Source: an uncultured Limnohabitans sp. (lineage in GTDB: Bacteria > Pseudomonadota > Gammaproteobacteria > Burkholderiales > Burkholderiaceae_C). From it: a stretch of 23,086 bases of DNA. Numbering within the stretch: position 1 is the first letter of the stretch; each line of letters begins with the position of its first letter. The position numbers were made by a program, and so were the translations under genes. A model generated the notes under the pieces. It did not search any database. It was not told where the DNA came from and worked only from the letters and a program-made list of their open reading frames with translations. Positions 16,756 through 23,086 of this stretch are shown piece by piece. The stretch is taken from positions 1 to 23,086 of the forward strand of contig CALEYZ010000162.1 in NCBI GenBank assembly GCA_937928195.1, given 5' to 3'.

Positions 16756-17856
16756 ATGCGCCAAACCTCTGCCAAAAGACCGCCTGTTGCAGCCACGCCA
16801 ATGGCCTTTGTTCAGGCTATTTTGCGGGCTTATGCGGCTCAAAACAAAAGCCCTTCGAAGGCGCTTGAGTTTGCACAAATTACGCCATCGCAAACCAAGA
16901 AAAACAAGGCTCACATCACGGCTTCGCAAATGGAGCGCATCTCCAGCTACGCCATGCACGAGCTGAATGACGAGGCCCTGGGATGCCTTGGCCGGCAACT
17001 GCCTTGGGGCACCTACGGCATGTTGGTCCGCGCCTCCCTGACCTCGCCTACGCTGGGTGTGGCACTGAAACGTTGGTGCCGCCACCACGGCCTGGTCACA
17101 GATGACATCGCGCTGTCGGTAGAAGAGAAAGAGGGCCAAGCGCACATTCGGCTTCGCGAGTTGAAAGACCTGGGTCCGCAACGCGAATTTGGCGTGCTGT
17201 CCATTTTGCGCAACCTGTATGGCGTGGCTTGCTGGTTGATTGACTCACGCATCACCCTCACACAAGTTCAGTTTGCATTTGAAGCACCTGCGCACCAAGC
17301 GGTGTACCCCTTGATGTTTCAAGGGCCTGTTCAATTTGGCAATGCCAAAGTAACTTCTTTGCATACAGCCCAAGATCACGCATTGATCGAAGCCAACCCT
17401 GTTTCCGAGTTGGTGATGAATGCCAGCTACCTGGCGTTGCCACTTCGGCGCGATGAAGCGGCCTTGCAGCGCATGCTGGAAACAGCGCTGACACTCACCG
17501 TTTTACAGTACCGCAAAGACCGCCTGTTGCTCACACAAGTGAAGCAAGCTTTGGCCATGCATCCGCAAGACACCCACAGCGCGGAAGACTTGGCGCCTTT
17601 GCTGAATTTGTCAACGCGCAGTTTGCACAGACAATTGAAAGAAGAAGGCACCAGCCTGCAAGCCTTGAAAGATGAAGTGCGGCGCGAACGCGCCATTGAG
17701 TTACTTCAAAGAACCCGCAAGCCTGTGAAGCAAGTGGCCGAAAGCGCGGGCTTTCAAAACGAGAAAAGCTTCATCCGCGCATTCAAGCAATGGACCGGTC
17801 AAACACCGGCCGCATTTCGGGATGCGCGCCAAAGCTCGGGCAAAGCGCCCATGTGA
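16756..17856 (+). CDS. AraC-family transcriptional regulator (OruR/Arabinose_bd type), candidate liu regulator
   Basis: A 366-residue regulator. The N-terminal two thirds look like the PF12625 (Arabinose_bd/OruR-type) sensor domain. Residues of about 257-356 form the AraC DNA-binding domain with two helix-turn-helix units: SAEDLAPLLNLSTRSLHRQL first, then VKQVAESAGFQNEKSFIRAF, ending with the typical WTGQTPAAFR. It is divergent from liuB and convergent with the liuA-side operon, so it lies between the two halves of the leucine gene set. The likely role is control of liuB and itself in response to a pathway acyl-CoA or amino acid; this is inferred from position. Its last 58 bp overlap the 3' end of the HAD gene on the other strand. 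Confidence 0.93.
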   Translation: MRQTSAKRPPVAATPMAFVQAILRAYAAQNKSPSKALEFAQITPSQTKKNKAHITASQMERISSYAMHELNDEALGCLGRQLPWGTYGMLVRASLTSPTLGVALKRWCRHHGLVTDDIALSVEEKEGQAHIRLRELKDLGPQREFGVLSILRNLYGVACWLIDSRITLTQVQFAFEAPAHQAVYPLMFQGPVQFGNAKVTSLHTAQDHALIEANPVSELVMNASYLALPLRRDEAALQRMLETALTLTVLQYRKDRLLLTQVKQALAMHPQDTHSAEDLAPLLNLSTRSLHRQLKEEGTSLQALKDEVRRERAIELLQRTRKPVKQVAESAGFQNEKSFIRAFKQWTGQTPAAFRDARQSSGKAPM

Positions 17857-18476
17857 GAAAACAATCTAGAGGCCCCTGCCGCCAACAGCACTGGCGCCAA
17901 ACTTTCATCGGTGCACAAAGCCCATACTGTGGCACCCGCCGCCACACCTGCCGTGATGCCTGCTGTGCTGTCTTCGATCACCAAACAATGCGCCGGGTCA
18001 CACTCTAAGTGTGCTGCAGCTGCCAAGTAGACATCGGGCGCTGGCTTGGTGCGGGCCATCTCATGGCCACTGAAAATACGGCCTTCAAAATGCGGCATCA
18101 AGTCCACGTGAGACAGCTGCATTTCAACTTTGAAGCGGTCTGCGCCAGAGGCACAAGCGATCGCGCCTTGTGTGAGCTCGTAAGCAGCGGTCACTGCGTC
18201 ATGTGCACCGGGCATCACTTGGAGTTGGGCTTGCAGCGCATCGTTGCGACGCATTCTGAAAGCATGCAGCCATTCTTCGGTCAGCGGCAAACCTGTGCGC
18301 GCTTCAATTTCTGCCTTATGGTCTTTGACAGCTTTGCCAACGAAGTAGCGAAAGCAGTCTTCGGGCGACATCACCCAGCCTCGCTCTTCCAGCATGTCAC
18401 GCAACACGGCATTGGTAATGGGCTCGCTGTCGACCAGCACGCCATCGCAATCAAAGAGTACAGCTTGAAAATTCAT
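17799..18476 (-). CDS. HAD-family phosphatase, subfamily IA (beta-phosphoglucomutase-like)
   Basis: A 225-residue HAD hydrolase. Motif I FDCDGVLVDSE holds the nucleophile D9 and acid/base D11. Motif II is S110 (CASGA), motif III K144 (RTKPAPDVY) and motif IV E168-D169 (VIEDSTAG). The helical cap between motifs I and II is the subfamily IA type. It probably dephosphorylates a small sugar or related phosphate; the substrate cannot be told. Its ATG overlaps the stop of the YchJ-like gene by 4 nt. Its final 58 bp are antisense to the end of the AraC gene, and a small CCGGT/ACCGG hairpin spans its stop codon. Confidence 0.93.
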   Translation of the reverse strand: MNFQAVLFDCDGVLVDSEPITNAVLRDMLEERGWVMSPEDCFRYFVGKAVKDHKAEIEARTGLPLTEEWLHAFRMRRNDALQAQLQVMPGAHDAVTAAYELTQGAIACASGADRFKVEMQLSHVDLMPHFEGRIFSGHEMARTKPAPDVYLAAAAHLECDPAHCLVIEDSTAGITAGVAAGATVWALCTDESLAPVLLAAGASRLFSHMGALPELWRASRNAAGV

Positions 18477-18907
18477 GCGATGATGTTAACCGCTTCAACG
18501 TAACGCCACTGCCCGTCTTCACACACAAAACGGCTGCGCTCGTGCAAGCGGTGGGCTTTGCCGGCAACCCGCACGCGAGCCACAAACTCGACTTCGGCGG
18601 AGGCTTGACCGTCTTGTTCGCCCGTCTCTTGAAAGTCTTTGATTTCCAAGCCAAGCCATTTGGCGCCTTCATCGAAGTCCAAAGTTTCGGGTCGGTGCGC
18701 CGCTTGCCAGGTGTGCTGAAGGTAGGCCGAGTTTTCCAACACAAAGGCTGTATAGCGCGAACGCATGAGGTGCAAGGCATCGGGGGGCAATTCACCTTGG
18801 GCAATGAAGCGGCCACAGCAATCTGCGTAAGCTGCCTCTGCACCCTTGCGCTTCAAGGCGGTGGGTGCGCCACCGCATGGGCAAGCCTTGGGCGCAGGCA
18901 AGCTCAA
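18473..18907 (-). CDS. YchJ/UPF0225-family protein with SEC-C-like cysteines, TTG start
   Basis: A 144-residue protein of the YchJ family: an N-terminal cysteine cluster (C9, C11, C30, C31 in ACPCGG and YADCCG) resembling a zinc-binding SEC-C motif, then an NTF2-like domain with LMRSRYTAFV. The function of the family is unknown. No ATG is available. A TTG at 18907 overlaps the TGA of the upstream acyl-CoA dehydrogenase (TTGA), and AAAGGG lies 7 nt before it, which supports this start. E. coli YchJ (about 152 aa) has a second C-terminal cysteine motif that is absent here. It is coupled to the HAD gene by an ATGA overlap. Confidence 0.88.
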   Translation of the reverse strand: MSLPAPKACPCGGAPTALKRKGAEAAYADCCGRFIAQGELPPDALHLMRSRYTAFVLENSAYLQHTWQAAHRPETLDFDEGAKWLGLEIKDFQETGEQDGQASAEVEFVARVRVAGKAHRLHERSRFVCEDGQWRYVEAVNIIA

Positions 18908-20034
18908 GCCAAGGCCCTTTGAATGATGATTTTTTGCACGTCACTGGTGCCTTCATAGATTTGGCACACGCGCACGTCGCGGTAAATTCTTTCAACAGGA
19001 AAGTCGCTCACCACGCCATACCCTCCCAAAGTTTGAATGGCCGCACTGCAGACTTTTTCTGCAGCTTCGCTGGCAAACAACTTGGCCATGGCGGCTTCTT
19101 TCAAGCAAGGCAAGCCTGCATCGCGCAGAGTGGCGGCATGCCACATCAGCTGACGCGCAGCTTCCAATTGCGTGGCGCACTCAGCCAAACGAAACCCCAC
19201 CGCTTGGTGGTTGAAGATGGGCGTGCCAAAACTTTCGCGTTGCTTGGCATACTCAATGGCCACCTCTAGCGCACTGCGTGCCATGCCAATGCTTTGCGCG
19301 GCAATGCCAATGCGGCCACCTTCAAGCGCTGACAAGGCAATCTTGTAGCCTTCGCCTTCTTGACCAATCAAATTTTCGACGGGCACTTCGCAGTTTTCAA
19401 AATTGATTTGCGCAGTGTCACTGGAATGCTGACCCAACTTGTCTTCCAAGCGCGCCACCTGGTAACCCGGTGTGGCCGTGGGCACAATGAACGCGCTCAT
19501 GCCTTTTTTGCCTGCACCTTTGTCGGTCACAGCAATCACGATGGCCACATCGCCATGCTTGCCGCTGGTGATGAACTGCTTCACGCCATTGATCACATAC
19601 GCATCGCCTTTGCGCGTGGCCGTGGTGCGCAGGGCAGAGGCGTCCGAGCCGACATGCGGCTCGGTCAAGCAAAACGCGCCGAGCAATTCGCCTTGCGCCA
19701 AACGTGTGAGCCACTTTTGCTTTTGCGCATCGTTGCCGTAGCGCATGAGAATGGCATTGACCGGGCAGTTGGTGACGCTGATGGTGGTGCTCACGCCGCC
19801 ATCACCGGCGGCAATTTCTTCCAGAACCAAGGCCAGCGTGAGGTAGTCCAAATTGGCACCGCCCAATGACTCGGGCACGCAAATGCCATAGGCGCCCAAG
19901 GCCGCCAAGCCCTTGTGCGCCTCTTTGGGAAACTCGTGCGTTTTGTCCCAAGTGGCGGCGTGGGGCCAAAGTTGTTCTTTGGCAAAGTCACGCACTGCGT
20001 CGCGGATCTTTTCTTGGTCAGGGGTCAACAACAT
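18904..20034 (-). CDS. Acyl-CoA dehydrogenase, short/branched-chain (SCAD-like)
   Basis: A 376-residue FAD-dependent acyl-CoA dehydrogenase of the short-chain type. FCLTEPHVGSDASALRTTA (121-139) is the flavin signature. The catalytic glutamate is in the standard C-terminal position, E361 in QIYEGTSDVQK, unlike the paralogue at 13873-15018. It probably oxidises butyryl-CoA or a short branched acyl-CoA such as 2-methylbutyryl- or isobutyryl-CoA; the exact substrate is inferred. It follows the SDR gene by 23 nt and overlaps the YchJ-like gene by 4 nt. The start at 20034 follows the leader TGAAAGAACAAG. Confidence 0.94.
   Translation of the reverse strand: MLLTPDQEKIRDAVRDFAKEQLWPHAATWDKTHEFPKEAHKGLAALGAYGICVPESLGGANLDYLTLALVLEEIAAGDGGVSTTISVTNCPVNAILMRYGNDAQKQKWLTRLAQGELLGAFCLTEPHVGSDASALRTTATRKGDAYVINGVKQFITSGKHGDVAIVIAVTDKGAGKKGMSAFIVPTATPGYQVARLEDKLGQHSSDTAQINFENCEVPVENLIGQEGEGYKIALSALEGGRIGIAAQSIGMARSALEVAIEYAKQRESFGTPIFNHQAVGFRLAECATQLEAARQLMWHAATLRDAGLPCLKEAAMAKLFASEAAEKVCSAAIQTLGGYGVVSDFPVERIYRDVRVCQIYEGTSDVQKIIIQRALA
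18915..18920 (-). promoter_or_regulatory. Ribosome binding site AAAGGG for the TTG start of the YchJ-like gene
   Basis: AAAGGG on the minus strand, inside the last codons of the upstream acyl-CoA dehydrogenase gene, is spaced 7 nt from the TTG at 18907. It decides this non-ATG start. Confidence 0.6.
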
Positions 20035-20057
20035 CTTGTTCTTTCAGTCATGGTTGC

Positions 20058-20738
20058 CTACCAAGGCAACGCGGTTCCGTCGTAATTCAAAAATTGGCCT
20101 TGCACGGCGGCACGTTTGTTTGCGCCACTTGCACTGTCCAGCGTGGCACGCATTTGCGCCACACTGTCTTCTACCGAGAGCGGCGCTGCATCCCCGCCCA
20201 TATCGGTTTGCACCCAGCCGGGGCTCAGTGCCAACCATGTGACATTGGGAAAATCAAAGGGTGCTGTGCGCACCACCATGTTGAGTGCAGCTTTGCTCAC
20301 CTTGTACAAAGCCGCGCGGCCGTTGTCGGTTAACGCCAGGCTGGCCATGCGGCTGCTCACAAAGGCGAAGGTGCCATCAGCCTCTGCCACCCAAGGTGCC
20401 ACTTGTGGCAGGGCTTGCATGGCGCCCAACACGTTGGCATGCATCAACGCGTCAAACACTTGTTGCGTGGGCGGCGTTTGCGGTGAGGCACGCTCCATCA
20501 CACCGGCCACATACAAAGCCACGTCTATTTTTTCGCCATCAAGGCGCCATGACAGGCCACTGACACTGGCAGGCTTGGCCACATCGAGTTTGAAAGTTTC
20601 TGCACCCACCGCCTGCAGCTTGGCACACCCCTCATCATCGCGTGCCGTGGCCAGCACGCGCCAGCCATCGGCCACATATTGGCGTGCAAACTCAAAGCCG
20701 ATGCCGCGCGAGGCGCCCAAGACCAAGGCTGTTTTCAT
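20058..20738 (-). CDS. Short-chain dehydrogenase/reductase
   Basis: A 226-residue classical SDR. The cofactor motif GASRGIG is at the N-terminus (ALVLGASRGIGFEFA). The active site shows serine in FVSSRMAS and the YKVSK Tyr/Lys pair; the usual NAG is replaced by YVAGVM. It likely oxidises or reduces a hydroxyl/carbonyl group with NAD(P)(H). A 3-hydroxyacyl-CoA role is possible from context but not shown by sequence. The start at 20738 is preferred over a longer frame because GAGG (20747-20750) lies 8 nt upstream and family N-termini begin here. It lies 25 nt after the thiolase gene. Confidence 0.9.
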   Translation of the reverse strand: MKTALVLGASRGIGFEFARQYVADGWRVLATARDDEGCAKLQAVGAETFKLDVAKPASVSGLSWRLDGEKIDVALYVAGVMERASPQTPPTQQVFDALMHANVLGAMQALPQVAPWVAEADGTFAFVSSRMASLALTDNGRAALYKVSKAALNMVVRTAPFDFPNVTWLALSPGWVQTDMGGDAAPLSVEDSVAQMRATLDSASGANKRAAVQGQFLNYDGTALPW

Positions 20739-20763
20739 GGGGCGTGCCTCGTTGCGTTGCGAC

Positions 20764-21966
20764 TTAAACCAATTCCAATGCAACGGCGGTGCCTTCACCG
20801 CCACCAATGCACAGTGTGGCCAAACCTTTTTTCAGACCACGTGCTTTGAGTGCATGAATGAGCGTGACCATGATGCGTGCGCCCGAAGCGCCAATGGGAT
20901 GACCCAATGCACAAGCACCACCGTTGACGTTCACTTTGTCGTGCGGCACGTTGAGCTCTTTCATGAGTGCCATGGGTACCACCGCAAAGGCTTCGTTCAC
21001 TTCCCACAAGTCGACATCGGCCACTGTCCAGCCGGCTTTGGCCAAGGCTTTTTGGGTGGCACCCACAGGTGCGGTGGCAAACCATTCGGGCTCCTGGGCG
21101 TGGGTGGCGTGGCTCACAATGCGGGCCAAGGGCTTGCAACCCAATTTGTCTGCGGTGCTTTGGCGCATCATGACAAGTGCCGCTGCGCCATCGTTGATGG
21201 AGGAGCTTGAAGCGGCTGTGATGGTGCCGTCTTTTTTAAACGCAGGCTTCAGGCTGGTGATTTTGTCCAGCTTCACTTTGCCAGGGCCTTCGTCCACAGA
21301 CACGGTTGTTTCACCTGCACGTGTTTTGAAAGTGACGGGTGTGATTTCAGCTTGAAAAGCACCCGATGTTGTGGCCGCTTTGGCGCGCTCGACGCTGGCG
21401 ATGGCGAAGGCGTCTTGTTCGGCGCGCGAGAAGTTGTATTTGGCTGCGCAGTCCTCACCAAAGGTGCCCATGGATCGACCTGCTTCGTAAGCGTCTTCCA
21501 AACCGTCCAGCATCATGTGGTCATAAATTTTGTCGTGACCCATGCGATAACCTCCACGGCCCTTGAGCATCAGGTAGGGCGCATTGGTCATGCTTTCCAT
21601 ACCGCCGGCCACCAACACATCGTGCGTACCCGCCACCAGCATGTCATGCGCAAACATGGCGGCACGCATGCCAGAGCCACACATTTTGGACATCGTGACC
21701 GCACCAGCACTCTTAGGCAAACCACCTTTGAAACCTGCCTGACGCGCAGGCGCCTGGCCTTGACCGGCCATCAAACAATTGCCAAACAAGACTTCAGTGA
21801 CCAAGTCTGCACTGAACTTCGAACCCGCAGCTGCACGTTCCACTGCGGCCTTGATGGCTGCACCACCCAGGTCATGTGCAGCCAAGGATGCGAAATCGCC
21901 CTGAAAGCTGCCCATGGGCGTGCGCGCTGCGCTGACGATGACAACGGGGTCATGAGAAGTGGTCAT
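20764..21966 (-). CDS. Acetyl-CoA acetyltransferase (thiolase)
   Basis: A 400-residue thiolase. The nucleophilic cysteine is C96 (SKMCGSGMRA). H356 lies in GHPIGASGAR and C386 in CIGGGEG, completing the active site; NEAFAVVPM is the conserved oxyanion-hole region. It condenses or cleaves acetoacetyl-CoA and is similar to AtoB/PhaA types. Beside leucine genes it likely splits acetoacetyl-CoA derived from acetoacetate into two acetyl-CoA. GGAG (21975-21978) lies 8 nt before the ATG. It follows the carbonic anhydrase gene by 39 nt. Confidence 0.95.
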   Translation of the reverse strand: MTTSHDPVVIVSAARTPMGSFQGDFASLAAHDLGGAAIKAAVERAAAGSKFSADLVTEVLFGNCLMAGQGQAPARQAGFKGGLPKSAGAVTMSKMCGSGMRAAMFAHDMLVAGTHDVLVAGGMESMTNAPYLMLKGRGGYRMGHDKIYDHMMLDGLEDAYEAGRSMGTFGEDCAAKYNFSRAEQDAFAIASVERAKAATTSGAFQAEITPVTFKTRAGETTVSVDEGPGKVKLDKITSLKPAFKKDGTITAASSSSINDGAAALVMMRQSTADKLGCKPLARIVSHATHAQEPEWFATAPVGATQKALAKAGWTVADVDLWEVNEAFAVVPMALMKELNVPHDKVNVNGGACALGHPIGASGARIMVTLIHALKARGLKKGLATLCIGGGEGTAVALELV

Positions 21967-22005
21967 TGGAAGTTCTCCTGTTCAATTGAAAATTCTTTGA
22001 AGTAT

Positions 22006-22662
22006 TTACGCCCCGCGGGGATAACGTTTAAAGGCCCGCCGAAACACATCGACCACCTCGTGCGATCCGGTCATGGTGACGTCCATGTCTTTGACCAGGC
22101 CATCCTTCAAGCCATACACCCAACCGTGCACCGCAATTTTTTGGCCGCGACCCCAGGCGTCTTGCATGACATTGGACAAAGCCACATTGCCAACCTGCTC
22201 GATGACGTTCATCTCGCACATGGCGTCTTCCAGTTGCTGCTGTGGCAAATGGTTCAAGCGCTGGCGATGGCGCAAGCGCACGTCTTGCACATGGCGCAGC
22301 CAGTTGTCAGCCAAGCCGATGCGCGTGCCACGGGTGGCCGCCAACACGCCGCCACAACCGTAATGTCCCACCACCATGATGTGCTCCACTTTGAGCGCGT
22401 CAACGGCGTACTGAATGACCGACAGGGCATTCAAATCGGAATGCACCACCACATTGGCCACGTTGCGGTGCACGAACACTTCACCAGGCTCCAAGCCTGT
22501 AATTTGGTTGGCCGGCACGCGGCTGTCAGAGCAGCCAATCCACAAATATTTGGGCGACTGTTGCTGCGCCAAATGGTTGAAGAAACCAGGTTGCTCGCGC
22601 TCCATGCGCTCGGCCCAAACCCGGTTGTTGTCAAAGAGATGAGAAAGGTGTTTTGAGGTCAT
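22006..22662 (-). CDS. can: Beta-class carbonic anhydrase
   Basis: A 218-residue cytoplasmic beta-carbonic anhydrase. The zinc ligands are visible as C44 (with D46 and R48 in CSDSRVPAN) and H100/C103 (HYGCGG). Length fits the E. coli Can type (220). It interconverts CO2 and bicarbonate. It lies between liuA and the thiolase gene with gaps of about 40 nt on each side, so it is probably co-transcribed with them. Because 3-methylcrotonyl-CoA carboxylase consumes bicarbonate, a supply role is a reasonable inference. The ribosome site is weak. Confidence 0.96.
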   Translation of the reverse strand: MTSKHLSHLFDNNRVWAERMEREQPGFFNHLAQQQSPKYLWIGCSDSRVPANQITGLEPGEVFVHRNVANVVVHSDLNALSVIQYAVDALKVEHIMVVGHYGCGGVLAATRGTRIGLADNWLRHVQDVRLRHRQRLNHLPQQQLEDAMCEMNVIEQVGNVALSNVMQDAWGRGQKIAVHGWVYGLKDGLVKDMDVTMTGSHEVVDVFRRAFKRYPRGA

Positions 22663-22702
22663 GCGTGCATTGTCTCAACGTTTCAAAAACTTGACACGCG
22701 CA

Positions 22703-23086
22703 TTAGCAAGTTTCCGCAAACAATTCACGGCCAATCAGCATGCGACGAATTTCGCTGGTGCCAGCGCCAATTTCATACAACTTGGCATCACGCCACAAGC
22801 GGCCCAGCGGGTATTCATTGATGTAGCCATTGCCGCCAAAAATCTGCACGCCTTCCCCCGCCATCCAGGTGGCCTTTTCGGCACACCACAAAATGACACT
22901 GGCGCAATCTTTGCGCACCTGGCGCACGTGCTCCGCCCCCAGCAGGTCCAGATTTTTGCCGATGGTGTAGCAAAACGCTCGCCCCGCCTGAAGAACGGTG
23001 TACATGTCAGCCACCTTGCCCTGGATCAACTGAAACTCGCCAATGCTCTGGCCGAATTGCTTGCGGTCATGGATGTAGGGAACCAC
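22703..23086 (-). CDS. liuA: Isovaleryl-CoA dehydrogenase, C-terminal part (start beyond right edge)
   Basis: The last 127 residues of an acyl-CoA dehydrogenase, ending with TAA at 22703; the frame is open to the window edge, so the first two thirds are missing. The sequence closely follows isovaleryl-CoA dehydrogenase: VPYIHDRKQFGQSIG, FGGNGYINEYPLGRLWRDAK and LYEIGAGTSEIRR. The alanine in GAGTSE, where most family members have glutamate, is the isovaleryl-specific feature; the catalytic glutamate would lie just outside the window. It converts isovaleryl-CoA to 3-methylcrotonyl-CoA, the first committed step, and feeds LiuB/LiuD. It is followed after 40 nt by the carbonic anhydrase gene. Confidence 0.94.
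   Translation of the reverse strand: MVPYIHDRKQFGQSIGEFQLIQGKVADMYTVLQAGRAFCYTIGKNLDLLGAEHVRQVRKDCASVILWCAEKATWMAGEGVQIFGGNGYINEYPLGRLWRDAKLYEIGAGTSEIRRMLIGRELFAETC

Noticed and set aside
17795..17809. Hairpin CCGGT/ACCGG at the HAD stop codon as a terminator
   Set aside because: There is no T-run on either strand after the 5-bp stem, so intrinsic termination is not supported.
20739..20807. 23-residue N-terminal extension of the SDR into the thiolase gene
   Set aside because: The start at 20738 has a GAGG site 8 nt upstream and begins directly before the cofactor-binding strand.
20116..22656. Long plus-strand frames opposite the SDR, thiolase and carbonic anhydrase genes
   Set aside because: They are shadows of minus-strand genes with intact catalytic motifs.

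Overview
The window looks like a chromosomal segment of a betaproteobacterium, most likely a Comamonadaceae member (Limnohabitans/Rhodoferax-like). The gene content, a liu-type leucine-degradation cluster beside a double-length UvrA gene, and frequent TTG/CAA/GGC codons support this, but the placement is inference. Nearly all genes are on the minus strand. No RNA genes, CRISPR arrays, prophage or transposase genes were seen, and no gene-free stretch exceeds 300 bases.

Left region (1-5908): a UvrA-family gene runs off the left edge. It holds two complete UvrA-like units in one reading frame, with four Walker A motifs in at least 1745 codons. Next is a spacer with a cluster of hairpins, a small Ala/Pro-rich membrane protein gene, and a 155-bp element made of nested perfect inverted repeats. 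Both repeat regions share the same ~22-base core. An intrinsic terminator for the neighbouring transporter abuts the second element.

Transport region (5909-8151): an MHS-type MFS permease carries an unusual ~150-residue insertion, predicted periplasmic. A small DUF4212 protein, which normally partners a sodium:solute symporter, is transcribed divergently, and no large partner is present.

Leucine-degradation half 1 (8156-16659, minus): liuB, an LCAD-like acyl-CoA dehydrogenase, liuC, liuD, ghrA, liuE (mvaB), a DUF1289 protein and a kappa-GST/HCCA-isomerase-like protein form a tight operon with gaps of 34 nt or less. A divergent AraC-family gene (16756-17856, plus) is the candidate regulator.

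Leucine-degradation half 2 (17799-23086, minus): liuA (isovaleryl-CoA dehydrogenase, N-terminus beyond the right edge), a beta-carbonic anhydrase, an acetyl-CoA acetyltransferase, an SDR, an SCAD-like acyl-CoA dehydrogenase, a YchJ-family protein and a HAD phosphatase. The last three are joined by 4-nt stop/start overlaps. The HAD gene overlaps the convergent AraC gene by 58 bp.

Together, LiuA, LiuBD, LiuC and LiuE convert isovaleryl-CoA to acetyl-CoA plus acetoacetate. The carbonic anhydrase could feed bicarbonate to the biotin carboxylase, and the thiolase could cleave acetoacetyl-CoA. No enzyme that activates acetoacetate with CoA is present in the window.
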